27,463 nt of DNA from a virus. The notes below the pieces were generated by a model. The model saw nothing but the letters and a program-made list of their open reading frames with translations. It had not been told where the DNA came from and searched no databases. The position numbers were made by a program, and so were the translations under genes. Every line of letters starts with the position of its first letter. The first letter of the stretch is position 1. This document shows, one piece after another, positions 14,360 through 20,367 of the stretch. The stretch is taken from IMG/VR virus record IMGVR_UViG_3300025009_000331, positions 1 to 27,463 of that record. The stretch is one strand, 5' to 3'.

Positions 14360-14641
14360 TTATTCCTTGCAACCATTTTGTAATGCGCGCTCTTTTGCTT
14401 TTTCGTAGAATGGCGAATCTTTAAAAAATGTAATGCGGCTTGTTTCAAAGTAATCAGTCATTGAATCACTATCGTTTTTAACGCCAGAATCGAATACCTT
14501 TTGCAAGTTGCGTTTATATTCTTTTTCGTACAGCGTTACGCATTCACGTCCATCAATGCGGTTGTTTAAAGAATAAAATACTTTTGCTTTTTCGCCATTG
14601 GTTTTATTAACTACAGCATGTTTATTAAATTGAATAATCAT
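14360..14641 (-). CDS. Conserved phage protein (93 aa)
   Basis: Contains the sequence KAKVFYSLNNRIDGRECVTL and NDSDSMTDYFETSRITFF, a pattern I associate with a widespread small phage protein of unknown function. It is soluble, with no cofactor motif. AAAGGA precedes the ATG. Confidence 0.72.
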   Translation of the reverse strand: MIIQFNKHAVVNKTNGEKAKVFYSLNNRIDGRECVTLYEKEYKRNLQKVFDSGVKNDSDSMTDYFETSRITFFKDSPFYEKAKERALQNGCKE

Positions 14642-14677
14642 TTTAATTTGTCCTTTATTTAAAACTAATCAGCTATT

Positions 14678-15130
14678 TTATGCTTTGATAATTTTTAATA
14701 AATCGTCATAAGTTAATTGAGTTTTTAAACAACGGATAGTTGTGAAATAGCGACTTTTGCGCCCATTGTCACGAATCCGCATAAATTGCCGTCTGTAATG
14801 TAGGTCATAGCATTCAGACATTAGAAAGGACTCGAAAAGGTAATCGCCGCGCCAATCAACCGGCGGCAAAACTTCTAGCATGTCTTGAAATTTTTCAAAG
14901 TCAATTTCCGTCACAGGATAATTTGAATATTTTTCATCGGCTAGTTTATTCATTAAACCGTTTAATTCAGCGTATTCTATAACCTTAAAGCTTGCGCCTG
15001 GTTTAGCAACCTGAGTGTCGTGGTGATTTAAAGCGGCAACGCTGGCGGCTAAAAAGTCGCTGTGTTCGCCTAAATCAGACCAACCAAAAACCGTATTGTC
15101 TTTAATTTCTACTAAGATAAATTTTTTCAT
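14678..15130 (-). CDS. Hypothetical phage protein (150 aa)
   Basis: The N-terminal half (KKFILVEIKDNTVFGWSD) is beta-rich. The C-terminal half, FEKFQDMLEVLPPVDWRGD, ESFLMSEC and RYFTTI, resembles a DUF1419-like phage/plasmid pattern (assignment weak). A perfect TTTAAATTAAGGA leader (15149-15137) precedes the ATG. Function unknown. Confidence 0.7.
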   Translation of the reverse strand: MKKFILVEIKDNTVFGWSDLGEHSDFLAASVAALNHHDTQVAKPGASFKVIEYAELNGLMNKLADEKYSNYPVTEIDFEKFQDMLEVLPPVDWRGDYLFESFLMSECYDLHYRRQFMRIRDNGRKSRYFTTIRCLKTQLTYDDLLKIIKA

Positions 15131-15172
15131 GGTAAATCCTTAATTTAAAGTTTAATTTGTCACCTGCTTATT

Positions 15173-15256
15173 TTAATACTTAATCGCAAGATAAGCAATG
15201 TATAATAGAAATAAAGCAAAAATAATTAATGATAAAACAAAAAGAATTGTATTCAT
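15173..15256 (-). CDS. Micro-ORF: 27-aa hydrophobic membrane peptide
   Basis: ATG 15256, one base after the upstream stop, encodes MNTILFVLSLIIFALFLLYI then AYLAIKY: one transmembrane helix occupying nearly the whole peptide. The Shine-Dalgarno is weak (AGG twelve bases upstream), so expression would depend on coupling. It resembles the 31-residue peptide at 14262-14357 in size and architecture. Confidence 0.5.
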   Translation of the reverse strand: MNTILFVLSLIIFALFLLYIAYLAIKY

Positions 15257-15257
15257 T

Positions 15258-15479
15258 TTAATTTATGCCTAATTGTTTAGCCGCTTTATCTGCTATGTAA
15301 TCAAGACAAGTGTTATGTATGTCCTTTTCTTGCCACTCAGCCAGCGTATAATAGCCGCTAACCCGTTTACCGGTTACATTACAATACATTGCCCACAATT
15401 TGCTGTTACCGGTAACGCCTGGACTTTCAACCGATAACAAAAGCTTTTCGGCCTTTTCGCGTAATTCCTGGTAAGTCAT
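15258..15479 (-). CDS. Hypothetical protein (73 aa)
   Basis: I use ATG 15479 (MTYQELREKAEKLLL) rather than the longer in-frame start in the upstream gene, because a TTTAAATTAAGGA leader (15500-15488) stands eight bases before it. A helical N-terminus is followed by YTLAEWQEKDIHN and a C-terminal helix. Unknown function. Confidence 0.7.
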   Translation of the reverse strand: MTYQELREKAEKLLLSVESPGVTGNSKLWAMYCNVTGKRVSGYYTLAEWQEKDIHNTCLDYIADKAAKQLGIN

Positions 15480-15490
15480 TTTAAAAGTCC

Positions 15491-15688
15491 TTAATTTAAA
15501 ATTAAAACTTTGCCGAATAATTGCTGTGTATCGCATACATTGCGCCCATAAGGTGCAACAGCGTATACAATGCCGTATGCTTTAGCCTGGTGATTACCAT
15601 ATTCTAAAGCAGCATTTTCTGTGCCAACTAACAAAGCGTTTCTGTCAATTTCACCACGATACGTTAATACATAAAATTCAATATTCAT
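15491..15688 (-). CDS. Hypothetical protein (65 aa)
   Basis: A short alpha/beta protein (MNIEFYVLTYRGEIDRNALL, EYGNHQAKAYGIVYAVAPYG). Its TAA stop is embedded in the leader of the next gene. ATTAAGGA lies nine bases before the ATG. No recognisable family. Confidence 0.68.
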   Translation of the reverse strand: MNIEFYVLTYRGEIDRNALLVGTENAALEYGNHQAKAYGIVYAVAPYGRNVCDTQQLFGKVLILN

Positions 15689-15700
15689 TTAATTTAATCC

Positions 15701-15961
15701 TTAATTACTCAATGATAAATATTTTTGCAAAATCACAAAGTCATTTTCAGGTACTTCTACGCATCCGTTTACAGAATATTCAAAATCATTTGCAAAGTCT
15801 GTAATACCTGTTTTACATTCTGATAATTCAAATTTACCATGACATTCTGACATTAAAGCCAATTGCATAGCTGATTTTTCATTTTCAGCCTTAACTAATG
15901 TTTCGGAAAATTTCTCAAAACCGCCTAAATTCAAAAGTAAAGTAATTTTGTAACATTTCAT
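15701..15961 (-). CDS. Hypothetical acidic protein (86 aa)
   Basis: The N-terminal YKITLLLNLGGFEKFSETLV strand region is followed by a helix EKSAMQLALMSE and an acidic C-terminus. The TTTAAATTAAGGA leader (15982-15970) comes just after a terminator-like hairpin, so expression may be attenuated. Unknown function. Confidence 0.68.
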   Translation of the reverse strand: MKCYKITLLLNLGGFEKFSETLVKAENEKSAMQLALMSECHGKFELSECKTGITDFANDFEYSVNGCVEVPENDFVILQKYLSLSN

Positions 15962-15978
15962 CTTTTTAATCCTTAATT

Positions 15979-16002
15979 TAAAAGGCCGGTTTTATTCGGC
16001 CT
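15979..16002 (-). terminator. Weak terminator/attenuator hairpin
   Basis: On the minus strand AGGCCG and CGGCCT pair around an eight-base loop and are followed by TTTT then AAATT. It lies between two co-oriented genes, so partial termination is more likely than a full stop. Confidence 0.5.
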
Positions 16003-16024
16003 CGTTACCTGGTTTTAGTGGGTT

Positions 16025-16303
16025 TTATTCGCTGGCGTGAATTGCATTAATTAGCGCTAATTCATAGGCAGGTTCATAAGATTGGAACACGATACCGCCA
16101 CCATATTGTTTATTGTGAAAGCGTTTACCGCCAAAAAGTTTTTTAGCCTTTTTAACTGCTAAATCATAACGGCCTGATAAATCGCCAAGTGAATTACCTG
16201 ATTTTTCTTGGTCAGTCAGCAGCGCTAAAAAGTGAATTACATAACGCGGGTTGCCGTTTACGTCGTTATTCACGCGAGTCAGGTTATCTTTTGTATATTT
16301 CAT
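16025..16303 (-). CDS. Hypothetical protein (92 aa)
   Basis: A basic protein with YVIHFLALLTDQEK and a Lys/Gly-rich middle (KKAKKLFGGKRFHNKQYGGG). The family is not recognised. The TTTAAATTAAGGA leader (16323-16311) precedes the ATG, downstream of a promoter candidate at 16347-16374. Confidence 0.7.
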   Translation of the reverse strand: MKYTKDNLTRVNNDVNGNPRYVIHFLALLTDQEKSGNSLGDLSGRYDLAVKKAKKLFGGKRFHNKQYGGGIVFQSYEPAYELALINAIHASE

Positions 16304-16346
16304 TTTCTAATCCTTAATTTAAAGTTATGTCTTAATCGACTATTTA

Positions 16347-16374
16347 ATTATACATTAATCGTTTATTTAAGCAA
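16347..16374 (-). promoter_or_regulatory. Internal promoter candidate with perfect -10
   Basis: On the minus strand TTGCTT (16374-16369), 16 bases and TATAAT (16352-16347). The 7-base direct repeat CGATTAA flanks the -10. The position is right for the gene starting at 16303. Confidence 0.5.
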
Positions 16375-16376
16375 GT

Positions 16377-16592
16377 TTATTTCAGGTTATTTTGCAAATA
16401 ATTAATCATAATTTTTGCCTCGTTTTTACCTTGCCAGTCGGACAAAGTTAAAAAAGGCGTACATTGCAAACCAAAACCGCCTAAATCGGTATCAAATAAA
16501 GCGTATACCTGTACGCCGTTATTTGTAACGGTTTTAACTTCACAACCTAGCAATTCAGCAGTAACTTTTAAGTTGTCAATTGTGTTATTCAT
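16377..16592 (-). CDS. Hypothetical protein (71 aa)
   Basis: A short alpha/beta protein (NLKVTAELLGCEVKTVTNNG, TLSDWQGKNEAKIMINYL) with no known domain. The ATG overlaps the upstream stop (ATGA), and GGAG is placed eight bases upstream. Confidence 0.68.
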   Translation of the reverse strand: MNNTIDNLKVTAELLGCEVKTVTNNGVQVYALFDTDLGGFGLQCTPFLTLSDWQGKNEAKIMINYLQNNLK

Positions 16593-16795
16593 TTTATAAA
16601 CTCCAATAACGTTAAACCGTTTAATTCTAAGCTACGATTTACCGCATCCGTCGCGCTGCAATGCTTATGTTGCGTTGCCCACAACTCAGGATATTCTGTG
16701 CCGTCCGTTATGGTTTGCCAGTCGCTTACCTGGTCATACACTTTAACAAGTTTACCGCATACTGTGCGCGCTATTTTTACCGGTGGATTATTCAT
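16589..16795 (-). CDS. Hypothetical protein (68 aa)
   Basis: A soluble small protein (VCGKLVKVYDQVSDWQTITD, ELWATQHKHCSATDAVNRSL). No family recognised. The upstream stop forms part of AAAGGTTAA, its Shine-Dalgarno. One copy of the TGTGGGCA word lies within the gene. Confidence 0.68.
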   Translation of the reverse strand: MNNPPVKIARTVCGKLVKVYDQVSDWQTITDGTEYPELWATQHKHCSATDAVNRSLELNGLTLLEFIK

Positions 16796-16799
16796 AATG

Positions 16800-16958
16800 T
16801 TAACCTTTAACTTTACGCGGTTTTAAATAAGTATAACCTAATTTTTTAGCGGCTATCCTTGCGCCTTTTAAGCTCGAATAAGTACCTAAAACGTCATAGC
16901 CGAATTGCAGTCTAAAGCCTGGTTTTGGTAAGTCTACAAAATAAATACTAGCCTGCAT
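16800..16958 (-). CDS. Small basic protein (52 aa)
   Basis: MQASIYFVDLPKPGFRLQFG begins an intact frame ending KPRKVKG. AGAAGGTGA stands six bases before the ATG. The N-terminus is strand-like, the middle (SSLKGARIAAKKLG) an amphipathic helix, and the C-terminus strongly basic, so nucleic-acid binding is possible. Function unknown. Confidence 0.7.
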   Translation of the reverse strand: MQASIYFVDLPKPGFRLQFGYDVLGTYSSLKGARIAAKKLGYTYLKPRKVKG

Positions 16959-17035
16959 TTTTAATCACCTTCTCTATTGTGGGCAAAATTGATTTACCAA
17001 TGCCGTCGATTACAACGGCATTAATTAAATTAACT

Positions 17036-17602
17036 TTACAGTCTTGCAGGCATTAATACATAAGTCATTTTAACGCCGTCTATTTCTTGGCTTGCTGTCA
17101 TTGATTCATTAGCACTTGCAAAGTTTAACGCCCATATAGGGAATTGCTTAGTTTTTTGGCCTTTAACAATTGCCTTGTGAATTGTAGATAAATTAGCTAA
17201 GTATTCGACGTTAACGCCAATATGCGTTAAATCAGCTTTTCTGTCAGCTTTAGGTAAAACGCGCGTAATATCAGGATACCGGCCATCTATTAATTCACAA
17301 CTTGCCAAAATTTCAGTTAATTGGCTTGCTGTTATGCCATCAAAACCGGCGACGTCTAATAACGGGTATTTAATGTTGATTAATTTAATATCGTTTTTAG
17401 ATAGTACAACCGTCCGGCAAACTTGCAAGGCCGTGAAACTGTTAACCGTTGCCAAAATTAATTGGTGGCCATCCGTTGCACTGGCTGCAATTAATTTGCC
17501 GCTATTTGCACAGATATGCAAAGCGACACCATTTAGATAATAGCGTATATCTTTTGTTGGCGCGATAACATTGCAAGCGTTTAAAACGTTGATTAATTTC
17601 AT
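17036..17602 (-). CDS. Short beta sliding clamp-like protein (188 aa)
   Basis: Three landmarks of bacterial DnaN are present in the right order: ATDGHQL at residues 42-48, LIDGRYPDITRVLP at 104-117 and the C-terminal YVLMPARL at 181-188. In DnaN (about 366 residues, three domains) these belong to domain II, the II-III connection and the C-terminus, so domain I appears to be missing and the rest is compact. It may form a reduced ring, perhaps a trimer, or cap host Pol III contacts. No DNA polymerase gene is visible here. AAAGGA precedes the ATG. Family assignment rests on motifs, not on a search. Confidence 0.7.
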   Translation of the reverse strand: MKLINVLNACNVIAPTKDIRYYLNGVALHICANSGKLIAASATDGHQLILATVNSFTALQVCRTVVLSKNDIKLINIKYPLLDVAGFDGITASQLTEILASCELIDGRYPDITRVLPKADRKADLTHIGVNVEYLANLSTIHKAIVKGQKTKQFPIWALNFASANESMTASQEIDGVKMTYVLMPARL

Positions 17603-17688
17603 GGTATTTTCCTTTATTTAAAATTGCCACAATTGGCGTATTGAGTTTATTAATAGCAGCTATTCAAGCCGCTATGTATAAAATCAAT

Positions 17689-17880
17689 TTATTCTACTTT
17701 TATAAAAACAGGTTCCTGTTTGTTTAGCGTAGTTACTCCGAATTGACCAAAGCTGTCAGCTTCATTTTCGCTAAGCTTTACGCAATAATAAGTATCAAAA
17801 TAAATAGGGTTGTTCGGATTCCAACAAGCTTTGAATTCCTGACCTATTTTAACATCTGCAAAAGTGACTTGCTTTATCAT
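17689..17880 (-). CDS. Small conserved phage protein (63 aa)
   Basis: I start it at ATG 17880 (MIKQVTFADVKIGQEF), with GAGG eight bases upstream; the longer in-frame start at 17937 lies inside the upstream 47-residue gene. The VTFADVKIGQEF opening and a later YYCVKLSENEA strand match a common small phage beta-protein pattern of unknown function. Confidence 0.68.
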   Translation of the reverse strand: MIKQVTFADVKIGQEFKACWNPNNPIYFDTYYCVKLSENEADSFGQFGVTTLNKQEPVFIKVE

Positions 17881-17893
17881 GGCTTTTTCCTCT

Positions 17894-18037
17894 TTACTCA
17901 ACTTGTTCAATAGCAGCAATAGCCGCGCCTTTTTCACAAGTCATTAATTCACAAGCGGCATCAAAAATGCTATTTGCCCGAATTGAATAAGTAAACCAAC
18001 GGCCTTCAGCTAAAAAATCAATTAAGTATAAATTCAT
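17894..18037 (-). CDS. Small hypothetical protein (47 aa)
   Basis: MNLYLIDFLAEGRWFTYSIR continues to AAIEQVE. The ATG overlaps the upstream stop as ATGA, and GGGGA is eight bases before it. A strand-strand-helix arrangement with NSIFDAACELM looks like a small adaptor fold. Function unknown. Confidence 0.68.
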   Translation of the reverse strand: MNLYLIDFLAEGRWFTYSIRANSIFDAACELMTCEKGAAIAAIEQVE

Positions 18038-18288
18038 GCTAAGTTCCCCTGCTCTAAGTCGTTGCCAATATCAGTATGCAATTTCAGCATTGCGCGCATA
18101 GTTACCATTTCGGTGCCCATCTCAAACGTCTTATCATGTAAAGCGATTGCATAAGCGACAGTTGCCCACAATTCAAGAAGCTGTTGATAGTTGTAAGCCA
18201 ATAAATAGCAGTCGGTGATGGCATTAACAAAGCGAGTAAAACCGTAGTTGGTGATAAATGCGTTAACCTTCATTTCGTGTTTATTCAT
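18034..18288 (-). CDS. Hypothetical helical protein (84 aa)
   Basis: First gene of the leftward accessory block. An all-helical, soluble protein (FITNYGFTRFVNAITDCYLL, QLLELWATVAYAIAL). AAGGGA lies before the ATG, and a promoter candidate is about 50 bases upstream. No family recognised. Confidence 0.7.
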   Translation of the reverse strand: MNKHEMKVNAFITNYGFTRFVNAITDCYLLAYNYQQLLELWATVAYAIALHDKTFEMGTEMVTMRAMLKLHTDIGNDLEQGNLA

Positions 18289-18329
18289 TTTTAATTCCCT
18301 TGTTTAAATCAGTGTTTAACCTGATACAA

Positions 18330-18358
18330 AGCTTATTATTCTTTTTCATGCTTTGCAA
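18330..18358 (-). promoter_or_regulatory. Promoter candidate for the leftward accessory block
   Basis: On the minus strand TTGCAA (18358-18353), 17 bases and TAAGCT (18335-18330). The -10 is poor, but the -35 sequence and spacing are the same as at 12094-12122. Confidence 0.4.
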
Positions 18359-18408
18359 GCTGTTTTTTAGTTGTTTTTTAAATTCTTTTGTACCTGTGAT
18401 GGGTAAAC

Positions 18409-18775
18409 TGTCAGTATGTTAGGGTATCAAATACTGCCGCTAGACCTTGGTATATATGGGAGTCAGTATCAAAACAAGTTTTTTTCTGTTTTTAGCACAT
18501 ATCAGAAATCTGCAAAAGTATACTGACAGCCATATAGGACGTGGGTTTCAGCCACTTTTAGTAAAAACTGTAATAAATAACTATATATAAATATACTAAC
18601 AACCAACAACAGCAAAGGCTCTAGACCATAAGTTAACGATTACCAGACCGATTAAGGACATTCTAGAAAATAATGGCTGACTGTCATATATACATTGATT
18701 GTCAGTATGGTTTTGCAAGCCTGCAAAAATGGCTGACTCGTCGCTAAGCCTTGCTGTATATGACAGTCAGTACAT
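18409..18775. repeat. Cluster of TGTCAGTAT-like sites (iteron or operator candidates)
   Basis: CTGTCAGTAT near 18408, AGTCAGTAT near 18462, ATACTGACAG near 18520 (reverse), CTGACTGTCATATA at 18677-18690, TTGTCAGTAT near 18699, and TATATGACAGTCAG at 18757-18770, the exact reverse complement of the 18677 copy. AATGGCTGACT also occurs twice (18673 and 18729). Such dispersed direct and inverted copies suit a multi-site DNA-binding protein. Confidence 0.65.
18711..18728. repeat. Perfect 7-bp stem hairpin
   Basis: TTTTGCA and TGCAAAA are exact inverted copies around AGCC, inside the TGTCAGTAT cluster. There is no T-run after it, so an operator or origin structure is likelier than a terminator. Confidence 0.6.
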
Positions 18776-18821
18776 TTCAGGGGCAAAACCAGGCTATAAA
18801 AAGTAATATGCAACCATTCAG

Positions 18822-18853
18822 TGTTTATTCATGTTTTATTCATGTTTTATTCA
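18822..18853. repeat. Tandem repeat TGTTTTATTCA (three units)
   Basis: TGTTTATTCA followed by two identical TGTTTTATTCA units, directly abutting. AT-rich and within the candidate origin; unit length about one helical turn. Confidence 0.8.
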
Positions 18854-19087
18854 TTGTATAAAATACGACGCAAACCAGGCTATTTTGAGATGTTTTAGCA
18901 GATACCATTATTCATGCCGTGAATGGCGCAATTGTTAAAAGAATTAACATAACGCACAGAATGCGTCAGGTTGCGAGATTGTGGGCATACCCAGGCTTTG
19001 CCCTTGCTAAAAATTGCGCTTAACCTAGTGCGATTGGCTGCGTTTAAATAGGTGATAAAATAAATGCAAAAATATACGCTTTATTAC

Positions 19088-19117
19088 TTGCCTATTTTTT
19101 TCGTGCTGTGCTAGTAT
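19088..19117 (+). promoter_or_regulatory. Extended -10 promoter for the 19157 gene
   Basis: TTGCCT (19088-19093), 18 bases, then TAGTAT (19112-19117) preceded by TGC, giving an extended -10. The start lies about 35 bases before the ATG. Confidence 0.55.
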
Positions 19118-19156
19118 TCGAAGTGTTGATTAGAACTTGAAACTAAGGAATAGAAA

Positions 19157-19408
19157 ATGAAATATCTCCCAGTCGTAGACGTTTGGAATAGTGCTATATA
19201 CGCCGCGTTACGCAGTGGTCAATTAAAGTTGCAAACCGGCCAATGGATTAGCTGTGGGGGTAAGCCTTATTCTCGCTTTGTCGGGATTAACTTAAAAACT
19301 GGTACAATTGATGCCTGCCATGGTGGCAATGGTAAAGAAGTAACAAAACGCTTTGTTAGTCGCATAAATATCAAGCGTGAAACGATAGCGCGATTCGGTA
19401 AAGAATAA
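19157..19408 (+). CDS. Hypothetical basic phage protein (83 aa)
   Basis: First rightward gene after the non-coding region, in its own unit between a promoter and a terminator. MKYLPVVDVWNSAIYAALRS is followed by TGQWISCGG, SRFVGIN and a basic C-terminus (KRFVSRINIKRETI). The opening is reminiscent of a small protein found in several phages, without function. AAGGA is spaced eight bases before the ATG. Its position suggests an early regulator, which is inference. Confidence 0.75.
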   Translation: MKYLPVVDVWNSAIYAALRSGQLKLQTGQWISCGGKPYSRFVGINLKTGTIDACHGGNGKEVTKRFVSRINIKRETIARFGKE

Positions 19409-19430
19409 GCCGCACCCCTACCGCATAAAC

Positions 19431-19450
19431 GCCCCTTAATTGGGGTTTTG
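19431..19450 (+). terminator. Intrinsic terminator after the 19157 gene
   Basis: CCCC and GGGG pair around TTAATT, followed by TTTTG. The stem can be extended by one pair on the outer side. Confidence 0.75.
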
Positions 19451-19726
19451 TGCATTGCACGTCTAAAATCGCATCATAGCGCCCCTATGCCATGCCATGC
19501 TATGCGCGATAGGCAAGCCATAGCGCCACTGACTACCCCTACCCCTACCCCTTACCTACCCCTGCTGGTATTGAACGCCGCATATCGCATCCTACGAACA
19601 CAAGCAAAAGCCATGCCAAGCCACCAGGTTATACCTACAGGTTAGACCAGTCTATACCAGGCCCTAGCATAGACCATGCCAACAATACACAGAATAAAAT
19701 ATCATGAAAATATCACAAGTTTGCTA
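19451..19726. other. Non-coding low-complexity region
   Basis: Rich in short repeats: ATGCCATGC variants, CATAGCGCC twice, TATACC/TAGACC four times at 19630-19675, and C-rich runs. A 65-codon frame can be read here but it follows the repeats, has a biased composition and lacks a good start. I see no gene. Confidence 0.5.
19536..19562 (-). other. G-quadruplex-capable sequence
   Basis: Four runs of four Gs on the minus strand (C-runs at 19536-19539, 19542-19545, 19548-19551, 19559-19562 on plus) with loops of 2, 2 and 7 bases, a canonical G4 pattern in an otherwise AT-rich genome. Confidence 0.65.
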
Positions 19727-19757
19727 TTGACAAACGATGTAAAACAAAATGTATAAT
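19727..19757 (+). promoter_or_regulatory. Promoter candidate for the 20.2-22.3 kb operon
   Basis: Perfect TTGACA (19727-19732) and perfect TATAAT (19752-19757) but with a 19-base spacer, which is longer than optimal and could make it activator-dependent. The next gene starts about 430 bases downstream, leaving a long leader containing direct repeats. Confidence 0.5.
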
Positions 19758-20189
19758 AAAATGTAAAATATTTGTTAGCAGATTGTAAAAAAAGTGTTGC
19801 CAAGCATGCTTTTTCACGCATTCTCCCCTCTCCCCACCCCACACACATTTTTGCTAGTTTCAAATCCTATCCATGCTAATAACATAATAGACAACAAAAC
19901 AATTGCATTAATAGCTAACATAAGAAATGTTTAATACCGATGTATAGAAATTGACTAGACCCTTGAAGGTAGAATCTAATTTTTATAAATTTCTATATGC
20001 TATATAAAAAATCACTAACCCTTGAAGGTACAAAAATATTTTTTGACCTCTGTATACAAAAAAGTTAAATGGCTGAAGGTACAAAAATATTTTTTGAAAA
20101 ATTACAATCCTAAAAGGTTGACAGAAACTGATTACAGGCCCACACTGTTTAGCACACCCATTATTGTGGGCATAACAGGAGATAACCCG
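19758..20189 (+). other. Long leader with no gene
   Basis: 432 bases without a convincing gene: AT-rich, with a C-rich segment at 19824-19846 and the three CCTTGAAGG-type repeats. A frame open from 20022 joins the next gene, but its N-terminus merely translates the direct repeats twice (VQKYFL) and has no ribosome site. Confidence 0.5.
19959..20097. repeat. Direct repeats with CCTTGAAGG core
   Basis: ACCCTTGAAGGTA occurs at 19959-19971 and 20018-20030. The second copy is the start of a 24-base sequence (20023-20046) repeated perfectly at 20074-20097. CCTTGAAGG is near-palindromic. Distances are 59 and 51 bases. Candidate operators or phage-specific promoter elements upstream of the small-regulator operon. 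Confidence 0.8.
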
Positions 20190-20366
20190 ATGAATGAATT
20201 AGACATACCTTGCGCGTTGGTTGACACGGATAGCATTAGCTTCGGCCACGCTAAAAGCGGAGCGCTGGTTGTAAGTATTGATGCAGATACTATTCAACGA
20301 GTCTATATCGAAAAGAATAAAGCCAGAGAATTACGTGACTGGCTAACTGTTTACTTAGGCGAATAA
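20190..20366 (+). CDS. Hypothetical protein (58 aa)
   Basis: ATG 20190 (MNELDIPCALVDTDSISFGH) has AGGAG seven bases upstream and is preferred over the repeat-derived extension to 20022. An alpha/beta small protein with a SGALVVSIDADT strand and KNKARELRDWLTVYL helix. First gene of a rightward operon whose genes overlap. Function unknown. Confidence 0.72.
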   Translation: MNELDIPCALVDTDSISFGHAKSGALVVSIDADTIQRVYIEKNKARELRDWLTVYLGE

Positions 20367-20367
20367 A

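Larger units (their letters stand above)
18289..19156. other. Non-coding region with repeats; candidate replication origin
   Basis: No convincing gene is seen in 868 bases. It lies where leftward and rightward transcription diverge and contains a family of TGTCAGTAT-like sites, an AT-rich stretch (18565-18600), a 7-bp perfect hairpin, an 11-bp tandem repeat and one TGTGGGCA copy. This architecture fits an origin and/or early switch region. No DnaA-box consensus was seen. Confidence 0.45.

Noticed and set aside
16025-16060. Shared peptide NAIHASE between the 92-residue protein and the MazG-like protein
   Set aside because: Seven residues only, with no flanking similarity; probably chance.
16992-17018. 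Inverted repeat AATGCCG/CGGCATT as a terminator
   Set aside because: The 7-bp stem has a ten-base loop and no T-run on either side; left unassigned.
18289-19156. CRISPR-like or mini-CRISPR array in the non-coding region
   Set aside because: Repeats are short, in both orientations and irregularly spaced, with no repeat-spacer periodicity.
19533-19562. Telomere-like CTACCC array
   Set aside because: Only three or four imperfect units in the middle of a phage region; a G-quadruplex reading is simpler, and there is no hairpin-telomere or protelomerase gene.
19448-19645. 65-codon plus-strand frame
   Set aside because: It starts inside a terminator and translates ATGCC and CTACCC repeats; no Shine-Dalgarno and unnatural composition.
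20022-20189. N-terminal extension of the 58-residue gene at 20190
   Set aside because: It translates the 24-bp direct repeat twice (VQKYFL) and lacks a ribosome site, while ATG 20190 has AGGAG.
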